Source of the DNA: Bacillus carboniphilus
Lineage (GTDB): Bacteria; Bacillota; Bacilli; Bacillales; JAIVKR01
Length of the DNA stretch: 64,000 nt
Direction: 5' to 3'
Assembly: GCF_020524035.2 (NCBI RefSeq)
Contig: NZ_CP129013.1
Span: forward strand, 372,001 to 436,000
Shown here: positions 27,094 through 35,779 of the stretch, piece after piece
Numbering within the stretch: position 1 is the first letter of the stretch
Layout: each line of letters opens with the position of its first letter
The notes under the pieces: generated by a model
Database searches by the model: none
Told to the model about the DNA's origin: nothing
Seen by the model: the letters and a program-made list of their open reading frames with translations, nothing else
Translations under genes and position numbers: made by a program

Positions 27094-27185
27094 AAAATAT
27101 GGGTATTTGTCTTAGTACATGTACCTGAGTTGTGACATATGCTGATACTGTAAAATAAATAAGAGGGAGAAAGGAGATGTAATTC

Positions 27186-27431
27186 ATGAACTGCAGACCC
27201 AAAGTTTGTAAGCCAATCGTTTATCCGACTCAATGCTGCGAAAATCATAACTTTCAAAAAACAATTGTTCCCCATATACACCCATCACACACAACAAATG
27301 TAAATCATGAAATGTATGAGCATATTCATTATTATCCTCATTCAGAAAGCGCAGTAAATGAGGTAAACTATCAAAACTTTAATGCAACAGGACCTGTGCC
27401 ATACCCATATGGACCTACTAATAATTATTAA
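27186..27431 (+). CDS. CotD-family spore coat protein
   Basis: 81 residues rich in His, Tyr, Pro and Cys; the start MNCRPKVCKPIVYPTQCC and the repeated HxH/HYYPH segments match CotD inner coat proteins. GAGAAAGGAGATG precedes the ATG. Upstream, AC with 17 bp to CATATGCTG resembles a sigma-K promoter (AC-N16/17-CATAnnnTA), consistent with mother-cell expression. Monocistronic with a terminator at 27446. Confidence 0.85.
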   Translation: MNCRPKVCKPIVYPTQCCENHNFQKTIVPHIHPSHTTNVNHEMYEHIHYYPHSESAVNEVNYQNFNATGPVPYPYGPTNNY

Positions 27432-27445
27432 TATCGATAACTTTT

Positions 27446-27478
27446 CCGTGGGCACTTATTATTACCCACGGATTTTTA
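27446..27478 (+). terminator. cotD-like gene terminator
   Basis: CCGTGGG and CCCACGG arms, 12-nt loop, then ATTTTT. Confidence 0.8.
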
Positions 27479-27519
27479 ATTTTCGAAAGTTAAATCTTAG
27501 GGAAAGGAGAAATGTTTTT

Positions 27520-28260
27520 TTACGTTAAAATCTCAGGACCTTCCTTCGTAATTAAAATGGTATGTTCTTTTTGAACAACAAAGCTATTATCTTCCGTAAT
27601 GAAAGTCCATCCATCTCCTTTTTCTACAATGTATTCAGCTTTTGTAGATAAGAATGGTTCGAAGGCAATAACCATTCCTTCTTGAAACAAACGATTGTCC
27701 CATGGGTCAAAATAATTTAATATGTGGTCTGGGTACTCATGAAGCGATGTTCCAATACCATGTCCAGTTAAATTACGAATAACCTTAAATCCATGTTGCT
27801 TTGCTGTGCGTTGAACGGCTTTGCTCAAACCATTTATCTTCCCACCTACTTTAATCTTTTTAAGTCCAGCTTCATATGTTTCCTCCATTGCTATACACAG
27901 ATTTTTTTGTACTTCACCACTTTTCCCAACGATAAAAGACTTACCGGTATCTGCAAAAAATCCGTTTTTACAACCTGATACATCAATATTTACGAGGTCT
28001 CCATCTTTAATAATTCGATCACCTGGTATACCATGAGCCACTTCTTCATTGATGCTAATACATGTGTAGCCAGGAAAATTATATTCAGATATTGGTGCAG
28101 AGGTAGCATTATATTTTTCGAATAAAGACTTTCCATAGGTATCTAGTTCTTTAGTTGTCATTCCTGCCTTTGTTTGTAAAATCATTTCATCTCTAATAGC
28201 ACCAACAATCTTTCCAATTTCTTTAAGCCTTCGTACTTCTTCTTCATTTGTTGCAATCAT
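27520..28260 (-). CDS. map: Methionine aminopeptidase, type I (MapB/YflG-like)
   Basis: About 246 residues. All five metal ligands are present: Asp in VNIDVSG and in FADTGKS, His in LTGHGIG, Glu in AFEPFLS and Glu in QKEHTIL; the substrate His is in EEVAHGIPG. Removes the initiator Met from nascent proteins. The distance from ribosomal-protein genes suggests it is the secondary enzyme, as YflG in B. subtilis. Start ATG 28260 with AAAGGA eight bases upstream. Confidence 0.9.
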   Translation of the reverse strand: MIATNEEEVRRLKEIGKIVGAIRDEMILQTKAGMTTKELDTYGKSLFEKYNATSAPISEYNFPGYTCISINEEVAHGIPGDRIIKDGDLVNIDVSGCKNGFFADTGKSFIVGKSGEVQKNLCIAMEETYEAGLKKIKVGGKINGLSKAVQRTAKQHGFKVIRNLTGHGIGTSLHEYPDHILNYFDPWDNRLFQEGMVIAFEPFLSTKAEYIVEKGDGWTFITEDNSFVVQKEHTILITKEGPEILT

Positions 28261-28569
28261 CAAATCTTTCCTTTCGAGTTGTTCTATTTATTATAAGCAT
28301 TTTATAAAGTATTGTGAGTAATTGATTAACTTACTTATTTCACTTCAACTATAGCATATGGATACATGGACAATAAAAGGAAATGTTTAAACTCGAGTAA
28401 AAATCAATAGGAAATGACCCCATTATTTTTTTCGACACTTTGTATTATTTGTTTACTCTCCGTTTAACAAATTTTTAACAAATACATATAAAATCATGAT
28501 AAATAATTAATGTTTTTACTGTAGATTAAACATTGTATAGAATCTAGTATTTTCTAGGAGGATGCTAAC

Positions 28570-28653
28570 ATGTTGAAATCTCTTACTAAACTTGTCAGTC
28601 AAAAGTTTTCACCTTTAAGAAGCCTTCAGATCCTCGTCAAAAAAAGAGTCTGA
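28570..28653 (+). CDS. Small basic peptide ORF overlapping a hairpin, 27 aa
   Basis: ATG 28570 lies eight bases after a perfect AGGAGG. The peptide (MLKSLTKLVSQKF..., ending LVKKRV) is Lys-rich. Its 3' half forms a long interrupted stem (AAGAAGC and TCAGA pairing with TCTGA and GCTTCTT) followed by TTTAATT, so the frame ends inside a terminator-like structure. This layout recalls leader-peptide attenuators. What it would control is unclear because the downstream gene is decayed. Confidence 0.4.
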   Translation: MLKSLTKLVSQKFSPLRSLQILVKKRV

Positions 28654-28681
28654 TTGCTTCTTTTTAATTATTCGACTTATG

Positions 28682-28724
28682 CTTAAACGACTGATTTTAC
28701 TAAAAAGCAAAAAAGTCGTTTAAG
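28682..28724. other. 11-bp inverted repeat
   Basis: CTTAAACGACT and AGTCGTTTAAG with a 21-nt A-rich loop, immediately after the small ORF. Possible second stem of a leader or a short mobile hairpin. Confidence 0.45.
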
Positions 28725-28751
28725 GGATCGTTTCATCTTTATAAAATTGAC

Positions 28752-28875
28752 TATGTAAGGGACCCCGAGACTCCTGCGGAAAAACGGGCTAGGCAAGACC
28801 CCGCAATGTGAGGGACGAACGAGGAGGCTTGACAGGTCGTCCGCGGAAAGCGAGGGGAATCCCTTACCATTACAT
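28752..28875. repeat. REP-like GC-rich Bacillaceae repeat
   Basis: TGTAAGGGA...TCCCTTACCA inverted ends enclose a GC-rich segment with GACTCCTGCGG, AGACCCCGCA, CGAGGAGGCTTGAC and CCGCGGAAAGCGAG, the familiar pattern of a widespread intergenic Bacillaceae repeat. Non-coding; the frame that crosses it is meaningless. Confidence 0.75.
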
Positions 28876-28944
28876 AAAAAACAACGAGTATGGGGAAATA
28901 GCTTTGAAAAATATTGGAGAACTTTTGACTCTCCAGTACTAAAT

Positions 28945-29728
28945 TAGTAGCGGTTTTATTCACTCTAGTATTATTTTTTATTGGGGAGTATTCTAAATAT
29001 TGGAGTGAATGCTGAAACTACTTCACAACCGCTCACTCTGAATAAATTAGGGCAGTTTAAAACGACTGGTGAAATGGAAGGTGAGGGGAGTAGCAGAAAT
29101 TGTATCTTTCGATTGAGGAAGATTCTAAAACAGCATATATTTGTCTTCAAGAAAACAATAACCTCTTATAATATTGTTTATAAGGGTAAAGAGGAGAAAG
29201 TTGATGAACCTGAAGAAAAAAGGCTCTTCGCCATTTAGAATGATCATATAGTATTTTCAAAGGCGGACAAGGGAATGAGTTCAATTGATCGCTCAGTATT
29301 CTCCACCTGTTACAAGTTGAAAAAACCAGCTCTGTAAGGAAGAATACACCTTTTTATTAATTGAGTTGATTTCAGATGTTTAGATTTAAGCACTTACTTT
29401 ACACTGTAAGTAGCGAAGAAGCAGAAAAAATAAGGAAGAAGATAATATTCCAAAAGAGGATGAATCAGAAGTGGAAGATGGCACAAGTGAGTCGCAAAAC
29501 AAAAATAGTGAACAAGACTTAAAACATGAAACGACCGATAAAAATAAGCATCAGGTCAATAATCCCTCAAACAGTGTTTCAAAAAAGGAACAATCATCTA
29601 CGTCAAACATACTTCCAGAAACAGCTAATCATTATTATCACTATATTATATTTGGTGCTCTAATATTCTCGGTGGGAAGTGTATTAATACGTTTAAATCT
29701 TTTTAGATCAAATAATAATAATCGATGA
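28945..29728 (+). pseudogene. Decayed LPXTG-type surface protein
   Basis: Pieces in different frames: a signal-peptide-like hydrophobic start (VAVLFTLVLFFIG), VNAETTSQPLTLNKLGQF, a shifted LYLSIEEDSKTAYICLQ, and from 29410 to 29728 an intact end with a low-complexity Asp/Glu/Lys/Ser/Asn linker, the sorting motif LPETA, a membrane helix and a short tail. Several stops and shifts intervene, too many for sequencing error alone. The final 85-codon frame (29471-29728) could still be read but lacks a signal peptide. Substrate of a sortase in its ancestral state. Confidence 0.6.
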
Positions 29729-29776
29729 AATATTTCATTAAAAAATATTAAAAAACTGATTTTAAATAGCCTTTTT

Positions 29777-29811
29777 GATCACAACTTTCATGAATGATGA
29801 AAGTTGTGATC
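29777..29811. terminator. Perfect 15-bp hairpin
   Basis: GATCACAACTTTCAT, loop GAATG, exact complement. Follows the LPXTG remnant; flanked by AT-rich DNA but no clean T-run. Confidence 0.6.
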
Positions 29812-29963
29812 ATATAATAAAAATAATTGGGTGTTCAGATGCTAACTTGAAAGAAATTTATATTCGACATTTTATGACACGATTCCGTTTGCCCTCTTGT
29901 TATACTTTCTGTGGAAGATAATATCGTGTTCAAGTAGATTTTTGATTTCATATCTCTATTTAA

Positions 29964-29994
29964 GATTAACGGTTCACTCGTTAATCTTTTTTTT
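29964..29994 (+). terminator. Terminator, also at the 3' end of the amidase gene
   Basis: GATTAACG, loop GTTCACT, CGTTAATC then eight T on the plus strand. It abuts the stop of the minus-strand amidase gene. Confidence 0.75.
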
Positions 29995-30784
29995 ACTGTT
30001 TAAACGTAGTGATAAAGGAATTAAATCCCTTCTTCTTTAATTGTTCTACTCTTTCCTCTGCATTCTTTTTATTTCTGAAGCTGCCACTGATCACTCGATA
30101 ATACGTCTTTGAAGATTGTTTATAAGTGCTAAGAAACGATTCGAAACCCGCTTTTTTTAGTAAGGCTTGTTGCGAAAGAGCATTTTTTCTAATTAAAAAA
30201 CTACCAGTTACGACACGGTAATAAATAGTAGCCTCTTTTCTCTTCCAACCATGTGCTGATGCTAAACCTTCTGCATGAGAAATGCCAATAGCTTTTAAAT
30301 TGCTATCACTCTTTAAATAGTTAGCATTTGATGAGTTGTCTATAAATAGGTTTTCAGTGAGCACTGCAGGCATGGAAGTTTCTCTTAAAACGAAAAAATT
30401 GGCTTGTTTTTTTCCACGATCTCTGAAGTTCAAACGACTAATAATTTTGTTATGAAGGACATTCCTTAACGCGTCAGTGCGAGGTTTGGAGGAAAACGCG
30501 CCACTATAAATATATGATTCAAAACCATTCCCGCCACCAGCATTTATATGAATACTACAATAGTAGTCTGCTTTCTGATTGTTTGCATAGTTCGTTCTTT
30601 CTCTTAGTGATAAAGTTTTATCGGTTGAGCGAGTCATTAAAACTTGTACATTTTCAAAGTTTTGATTGATATGATCGCTACAAAATTTAGCAATCTTTAA
30701 ATTTAAATCTTTTTCTCTTAAGCCATTACCAACTGCTCCAGGATCATTCCCGCCATGTCCGGGGTCTAGAACGAGCTTAAACAA
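29993..30784 (-). CDS. cwlC: N-acetylmuramoyl-L-alanine amidase with two SPOR repeats (CwlC-like)
   Basis: Residues 1-175 are an Amidase_3 domain: LDPGHGGNDPGAVG (zinc His10), LREKDLN (zinc Glu24), CSIHINA (zinc His) and VLTENLF (catalytic Glu). Residues about 185-263 hold two SPOR-type peptidoglycan-binding repeats (YYRVVTGSF, YYRVISGSF). There is no signal peptide. Length and architecture match CwlC, the sigma-K-controlled mother-cell lysis enzyme. Start is TTG 30784 behind AAAGGAGG. Confidence 0.9.
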   Translation of the reverse strand: MFKLVLDPGHGGNDPGAVGNGLREKDLNLKIAKFCSDHINQNFENVQVLMTRSTDKTLSLRERTNYANNQKADYYCSIHINAGGGNGFESYIYSGAFSSKPRTDALRNVLHNKIISRLNFRDRGKKQANFFVLRETSMPAVLTENLFIDNSSNANYLKSDSNLKAIGISHAEGLASAHGWKRKEATIYYRVVTGSFLIRKNALSQQALLKKAGFESFLSTYKQSSKTYYRVISGSFRNKKNAEERVEQLKKKGFNSFITTFKQ

Positions 30785-30925
30785 GCATGTTCCTCCTTTC
30801 TATATAGGATCATTTTATACTATTCTAGCCTTTTAAATGTTGTGCAGGAACCGTGATAGTCGTGTATAGTCCAAATTTTTGGAGAGATTTAGAAGGATTA
30901 TTAATATAAAGGAGGAACCTTGATA

Positions 30926-30982
30926 ATGGATAGATCTTATAAGGAGGAGGTAAAAAAATGGATTATTTATCATATGCTTTAA
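30926..30982 (+). CDS. Possible 18-codon leader overlapping kynU start
   Basis: ATG 30926 follows AAAGGAGG with nine bases of spacing and reads MDRSYKEEVKKWIIYHML, stopping 25 bases inside kynU in another frame. It includes the kynU ribosome site and one Trp codon. Translation here would couple to kynU; whether it is regulatory or the tail of a lost upstream gene (kynB?) cannot be decided. Confidence 0.4.
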   Translation: MDRSYKEEVKKWIIYHML

Positions 30983-32214
30983 AGCAGGATGATCTAGATC
31001 GTTTAAAAGAATTCAAAAAACAATTTCATTGTCCAGACGGTAGTCGCTACTTTGTTGGCAATTCGTTAGGACTTTTAAGTGAAAGTGCTGAACAAAGTTT
31101 AGAAGAAGTGTTAATAGAGTGGAAAGATCATGGGATTGGGGGGTGGTTAAGTGATAACCCTTGGTATTACTTTTCGGAAAAGCTAAGTGAGAAATTTGCT
31201 CCATTCCTGGGGGCTGACAAGTCTGAGATTATATTAACAGGCTCGATTACTTCTAATCTTCATCAAGCAATTGCTACTTTTTATCAACCCACATCAAAGC
31301 GGTTTAAAATTGTAACCGACGAATTGAGCTTTCCAACAGATATGTATGTTCTTCAAAGTCAAATGCAACATCATAATGTAGATCTTGAAAAAGGTTTAAA
31401 GAAAATAAAAAGTCATGATGGTTTTCTATTAACGGAAGAAGATATATTTAAATCAATAAAAGATGATGTTGCAATCCTTTTTCTCCCCTCGGTTATTTAC
31501 ACGAGTGGACAGTTATTAAACATAAAGAAAATCGTGGAATATGCTCATGCTAAAGGAGTCACAGTTGGTTTTGATTTAGCGCATTCTGTAGGAGTAATTC
31601 CCCATCAATTACATGAATGGGGAGTAGACTTTGCTGTTTGGTGTAACTATAAATATATCAATGGAGGTCCAGGGGCGGTAGGTGGATTGTTTATTCATGA
31701 GAGACATCACGAAAAAGAGCCTGCTTTTAAAGGTTGGTTTGGCTGTGATAAACAACAGCAATTTAACATGAGTCATACGTTTTATAAAGCTAAAGGTGCA
31801 GGTGGATTTCAACTGGGTACGCCTCATATTTTAAGTTTAGCCCCATTAAAAGGGTCATTAGAATTATTAGAACAAGCCGGTATAGAAAACATACGTTTAA
31901 AATCAATGAAAATAACAGATTATATGGTCGATATAATAAAAGAGTTGATACCTGAATTAACAATTGTTTCCCCTTTGTTAGCTAATAACCGTGGTGGGCA
32001 CATTGCTATTACGCACGATGAAGCTTATCGAATTTCAAAAATCATGAGAGACTATAAAGTAATTGTAGATTGTCGGGGTAATATTATTCGTTTATCACCC
32101 CATCCTCTTTACTGTTCCTTTCGAGAAGTATGGGAAGTGGTCAATCTTTTGCAAAGAATAATTGACGAAGAACTATATTTAAAATATGAGAAGAAGTTGG
32201 ACATAATTACATAA
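30958..32214 (+). CDS. kynU: Kynureninase
   Basis: 418 residues, typical for the fold-type I PLP enzyme. Recognised by CPDGSRYFVGNSLGL near the start, DLAHSVGVIPHQLHEW (PLP-ring Asp) and CNYKYINGGPGAVGG, where the Lys forms the Schiff base. Cleaves kynurenine to anthranilate and alanine. TAAGGAGGAGG precedes the ATG. With kynA at 23720 this gives two of the three steps from tryptophan to anthranilate; the formamidase is not seen. Confidence 0.95.
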   Translation: MDYLSYALKQDDLDRLKEFKKQFHCPDGSRYFVGNSLGLLSESAEQSLEEVLIEWKDHGIGGWLSDNPWYYFSEKLSEKFAPFLGADKSEIILTGSITSNLHQAIATFYQPTSKRFKIVTDELSFPTDMYVLQSQMQHHNVDLEKGLKKIKSHDGFLLTEEDIFKSIKDDVAILFLPSVIYTSGQLLNIKKIVEYAHAKGVTVGFDLAHSVGVIPHQLHEWGVDFAVWCNYKYINGGPGAVGGLFIHERHHEKEPAFKGWFGCDKQQQFNMSHTFYKAKGAGGFQLGTPHILSLAPLKGSLELLEQAGIENIRLKSMKITDYMVDIIKELIPELTIVSPLLANNRGGHIAITHDEAYRISKIMRDYKVIVDCRGNIIRLSPHPLYCSFREVWEVVNLLQRIIDEELYLKYEKKLDIIT

Positions 32215-32255
32215 TAAATAATGGATGTTTTACAAAAATACGTTTAGCAAACTAG

Positions 32256-32279
32256 AAGTGCGTGTTAAAAAAGTAGGGA
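32256..32279 (-). repeat. Fragment of repeat family A
   Basis: Matches the terminal 23 bp of the family A repeat in reverse orientation with one mismatch (AGTGCGTGTT...AAGTAGGGA). The rest of the gap 32215-32634 shows only the promoter below. Confidence 0.5.
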
Positions 32280-32556
32280 GTAGGCATTATAAAAGGAATG
32301 CAGCTCAAGGAGAGGAGAGTGGAATCTTTATTCGATAAAATAAAAGATTAGATGGGAGTAGTGATTCAAGCGGATTGTTCATTTATTTTCCTTTTTGAAC
32401 TTGAAATAAAGAGAAAACAGGCATTCCTTTCTTATACAATCAAAATTATATGAATTTTTAGAATTAAAACATTTATTTCAATATTGTTAATAAAGAAATA
32501 ATCATGCAAACTAGCAGAAGAATCAATAGAGTAATATGATTATGCAATAACATTTG

Positions 32557-32585
32557 TGGGCAACGAAAATCTTAGATACTATAAT
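32557..32585 (+). promoter_or_regulatory. Predicted promoter of the peptide gene
   Basis: TGGGCA, 17 bp, perfect TATAAT. The weak -35 leaves room for activation, possibly by one of the LytTR regulators nearby. Confidence 0.5.
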
Positions 32586-32634
32586 AATGAACACAGCCGG
32601 AAGGGATTAAAATTATTGGATGGGGGAATTTAAC

Positions 32635-32832
32635 ATGAACTATGTAAAGCCTACTGTAGAATTAAACAACGAAATGACTAGCAATGAAGCAATCGAATGG
32701 GCAATTGTTGCAATCGTGGCAATTGTAGTAGTTGGAGGATATGCAGCATATTGCACAGCTACTGGAGCAAACTTCGATTCTGCATTTAACTTTTCTGATC
32801 AAGAAGTAAGCATTGGCTGTAGCCAAAACTAA
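32635..32832 (+). CDS. Candidate ribosomal peptide (RiPP/bacteriocin-like) precursor, 65 aa
   Basis: ATG 32635 is chosen because GGGGGAA lies five to six bases upstream. The N-terminus MNYVKPTVELNNE contains a YxxP leader motif of the sort bound by PqqD-like RRE domains in lasso and other RiPP systems. A hydrophobic stretch (AIVAIVAIVVVGG, 24-35) follows, then YAAYCTATG and a polar tail with a second Cys (Cys40, Cys62). It heads a cluster with a permease-like protein and an RRE-M50 protease. Modification and activity are inference; no close family member comes to mind. Confidence 0.65.
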   Translation: MNYVKPTVELNNEMTSNEAIEWAIVAIVAIVVVGGYAAYCTATGANFDSAFNFSDQEVSIGCSQN

Positions 32833-32995
32833 TCGTAATTTATCAATAATAGTTATTAATTTTATCTGAATCTTTTACTTATTCCTACGGCTGTTGTTCT
32901 CTTAATAGAGTACCTCATTCAAAAATTATGCTAGAATAAATACTTTTGAAATACAAATAGATTACAATAAAGGAAGAAAGACTGAAGGTGGACAT

Positions 32996-34483
32996 ATGCA
33001 AATTACAACAATCAGTAAAATGATACTAAGGATGTGGAAAAACCGTTATGTAGCACTTGTCAAACGGTTTCCACTGGCAGGATTGCTTCCGATTATTTTT
33101 CCTATTGTTTTATATATCGCCTTTAATCAATTATATAATTATTTCAAAGTTCAAGTATCGGATTTATTAGGTTTTGAAAACGGGGATATTGTTTTTGAGT
33201 TTATTGGGAATATTGGTGTATTCTCATTTTTTGCTATGCTTTGTTCAACTTTAATATTGTGGCAATGGGGAATACGTGAAACGATTAATCATCCTATTTT
33301 AGAACATCTACCTGTCCGAAAGGGGAAATGGATGATTGGACAAATGTTTTTAATTCTAGTCATAATGTGGATCATATTTAATGTTATGTTCCTTCCATTT
33401 GTCTATGTTTTTTTAAACGAATATAATTTAAGTCTCGTAAATAAAAGTCTAATTACGGTCTTGTTTTCGTTGTTAATCTTAATCGCGATTACATGGAGTT
33501 TTATTTGGCAACAAATGATTGATATTTTGTCTAAGCTATTAGCATCTAGAACAAATGCTTCTTTTCAAAGAATTTTGCACTCATCTCTTTTATTATTATC
33601 TATGGTAATGTCGTTTGGTTTGTTAAGTGCAATTTATGTTTACGACCTTTCTAAAGACTGGATTCCAGGTTTCTTATTTTCAAGGATACTAGTAGATATT
33701 GTCGATCTTAATAGCCAAGGAATTATGTTAAGTCTTTATCTTGTTTTAATGTTTATTGGTTCTGTTGTATTAAGCTATTTATTTATTTATATTGATTCAT
33801 TTGTTTCATTAGATGAAGTGGCGAGCTATGTTCCTCTCCGAAGGCTTCGTTTTGGTAAAGTAAAGTTTTGGACAATTACTAAAAGTGAGATAAAAAGGAT
33901 TGTGAGAAATGAAGAGACTTTACTAAACGTTTCTCTTTCACTGTTATTATTATGGGGGATGGGCTGGATCATCATTTTAAATGACTGGAGAATGTATTTT
34001 ACTATTTATTTAGACAGTCTTTTTTATGGTTTGCCTGTCGTGTTAAGTGTTGTCAGCTTACAATCACGCGGAGCAGATCAAAATATTAATGATTTTATTC
34101 GAACAATGCCAATTAATGCTTTTCAATATGTACTTGGTAAAATAGTGGTTTACTTAACGGTTTTACCACTATTTTCTTACCTTATTTACACACTAATTCT
34201 TATCTCAATTGATTCATATCAATATAGCATGGAAACAATGATTTCATTTTATTTATATCAAATAATGTTGTATCTTGTAGCGTATACAGTAGGAACATTT
34301 TTTCCTAAACAAAATGGTGGACAACTATCCCAAATGTTACTCTTCTTTTTATTTAGTTTACCTGTTATTTTAGGATTTCAATATATTCAAGATTTTTCTT
34401 TTATGTATTGGATTATTGCTTTTGTTATTTGTAGTTTATACTTTTTCTTAGTGAAAAATGAAAAAAGGGAGGGGTTGTCATGA
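32996..34483 (+). CDS. Polytopic membrane protein, ABC-2-type permease-like, 495 aa
   Basis: About 12 predicted helices in two similar halves, with a central cytoplasmic region (SYVPLRRLRFGKVKFWTITKSEIKRIVRNEE) and a second-half start (LYGLPVVLSVVSLQSRGAD, IRTMPINAFQYVLGK) like ABC-2 exporters. The likely partner ATPase is the convergent gene at 36260. AAGGTGG precedes the ATG; its TGA overlaps the next ATG. Probably exports the 65-aa peptide or confers immunity. Family call is moderate. Confidence 0.65.
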   Translation: MQITTISKMILRMWKNRYVALVKRFPLAGLLPIIFPIVLYIAFNQLYNYFKVQVSDLLGFENGDIVFEFIGNIGVFSFFAMLCSTLILWQWGIRETINHPILEHLPVRKGKWMIGQMFLILVIMWIIFNVMFLPFVYVFLNEYNLSLVNKSLITVLFSLLILIAITWSFIWQQMIDILSKLLASRTNASFQRILHSSLLLLSMVMSFGLLSAIYVYDLSKDWIPGFLFSRILVDIVDLNSQGIMLSLYLVLMFIGSVVLSYLFIYIDSFVSLDEVASYVPLRRLRFGKVKFWTITKSEIKRIVRNEETLLNVSLSLLLLWGMGWIIILNDWRMYFTIYLDSLFYGLPVVLSVVSLQSRGADQNINDFIRTMPINAFQYVLGKIVVYLTVLPLFSYLIYTLILISIDSYQYSMETMISFYLYQIMLYLVAYTVGTFFPKQNGGQLSQMLLFFLFSLPVILGFQYIQDFSFMYWIIAFVICSLYFFLVKNEKREGLS

Positions 34484-35376
34484 TCAATCATTTGTCGATC
34501 CCCTTTTGGCCATCTGAGCTTCAGTTGACGGAAGATCGGATCTTAGATAAAACGTTGGAGACGGAACATCCAATCAATCCAATATCCTATCAATTGCTAA
34601 AAGAAATTGATGGGAAAAAATCAGTTGAAGAAATTGTAGTGAAAGTGACTGAAAAATATGGATGGCCTTTTGAAGAAGTGTTACAAGATTTTAAAGGCCT
34701 ACTCGTGGGTTTAAATCAAAGCTTTTGTATTAATTGGAGGCAGCCATTATCAATTTTAAATGTTTTAAGAACAAGTTTAATTTCGGTACTTTTCTTTTTA
34801 AGAACAATGCAGAAAACAAGCTTGGATCGTAATGTCAGAATTACGTTATCTAAGGACGATTCAATTATGCAAAATATGAAGATCTTGTTCTTATCTGTAA
34901 TTAAACATAATATTGGGAAGACATTGCTTTTGTTATTGCTTTTCTTCATGGGGGCTTATATTTTTAGTTTAAATATGATTCTACTGCCCTTTTTTGCAAC
35001 TTTCGCCTTTTTATTAAGTTTATTCATTCATGAATTAGGACATTTTTTATGTTATCGAAAGCTTTTAATAAACCGATATGGAGCTTTTGTTGGAGTAACA
35101 AGAAGAACGATTGCTATATATCGTCGAAAGAGTGAACCTAGAGAAGAACTGCTTATTTCTTTAGCGGGTCCGGTTTTGGCTATGGTTTGTTGTATTCCTT
35201 CAGCTATTCTTGCTTATTATCACTTTGGTTCTGAATTATTTATGTATTATATGGTTTCGAGTGCCATTTTTATATCACATTTTATTTCATTAATGCCATT
35301 TGCTGTTGACGGAAAGAAAATTATTCAATCACTACTTTTTCTTAAATTACAATCAAGGGGGAGACATCAACAATGA
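34480..35376 (+). CDS. PqqD-like RRE fused to an M50 membrane zinc protease
   Basis: Residues 1-85 look like a PqqD/RRE domain (ILDKTLETEHPINPISYQLLKEID, VEEIVVKVTEKYG). Residues about 145-298 are a site-2-protease-type membrane module: HELGH at 184-188 provides two zinc His and the catalytic Glu, and PFAVDG near 274-279 supplies the third ligand Asp. The RRE would bind the YxxP leader of the 65-aa peptide and present it for intramembrane cleavage. Overlaps both neighbours by four bases (ATGA), so the three genes are translationally coupled. Resembles YydH of the B. subtilis yyd system in concept. No radical-SAM enzyme is present. Confidence 0.8.
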   Translation: MINHLSIPFWPSELQLTEDRILDKTLETEHPINPISYQLLKEIDGKKSVEEIVVKVTEKYGWPFEEVLQDFKGLLVGLNQSFCINWRQPLSILNVLRTSLISVLFFLRTMQKTSLDRNVRITLSKDDSIMQNMKILFLSVIKHNIGKTLLLLLLFFMGAYIFSLNMILLPFFATFAFLLSLFIHELGHFLCYRKLLINRYGAFVGVTRRTIAIYRRKSEPREELLISLAGPVLAMVCCIPSAILAYYHFGSELFMYYMVSSAIFISHFISLMPFAVDGKKIIQSLLFLKLQSRGRHQQ

Positions 35377-35648
35377 ATCTAGTAAAAGCCTTTTTCTCTG
35401 GTTTTGCATTATTATTAGTTTTGATCATTGTCGGTTCATTAGGGCTAGGAGTATATGCGGATCTCAACAATTGGGAATCATTTACTTTCGATCTTTTTGG
35501 TACTTCTTTTTATCGGTTTGAAAATTTTGAAGACGGTGGGCATCGACTTCATTTTAAATTAGGAATTATTTGGTTTGGTGTTGTCGGTGGTATACTGAAT
35601 GCATTGCTAGCTTTCTTCATTCATCGTTTTGAACAAAAAACATCATAA
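35373..35648 (+). CDS. Small two-helix membrane protein of the peptide cluster, 91 aa
   Basis: Two hydrophobic helices (residues ~7-28 and 64-84) flank an extracytoplasmic or cytoplasmic loop rich in Phe and His (SFYRFENFEDGGHRLHF). AAGGGGGAG precedes the ATG, which overlaps the protease gene stop. Position and shape suggest an immunity protein for the peptide, but that is inference. Confidence 0.65.
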   Translation: MNLVKAFFSGFALLLVLIIVGSLGLGVYADLNNWESFTFDLFGTSFYRFENFEDGGHRLHFKLGIIWFGVVGGILNALLAFFIHRFEQKTS

Positions 35649-35779
35649 TAGTTACAAATGTTTTAAAAAAACGACCTAATATGACAAAAATATGACATGA
35701 TAAGATTTTCCGGTAGATTTTTATTTAAAAACCCTTCATAATTAAATTAAATGAAAATGTTGATTATGGAGGGGATGGG

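Noticed and set aside
27134-27150. TGTGACATATGCTGAT as an FNR box before cotD
   Set aside because: Only the left half-site matches; a sigma-K -10 explains it better.
28751-28963. 70-codon minus-strand frame
   Set aside because: Lies in a REP-like repeat; not a gene.
32310-32451. Frame beginning after GGAGAGGAG upstream of the peptide gene
   Set aside because: Contains an early TAG and no recognisable product.
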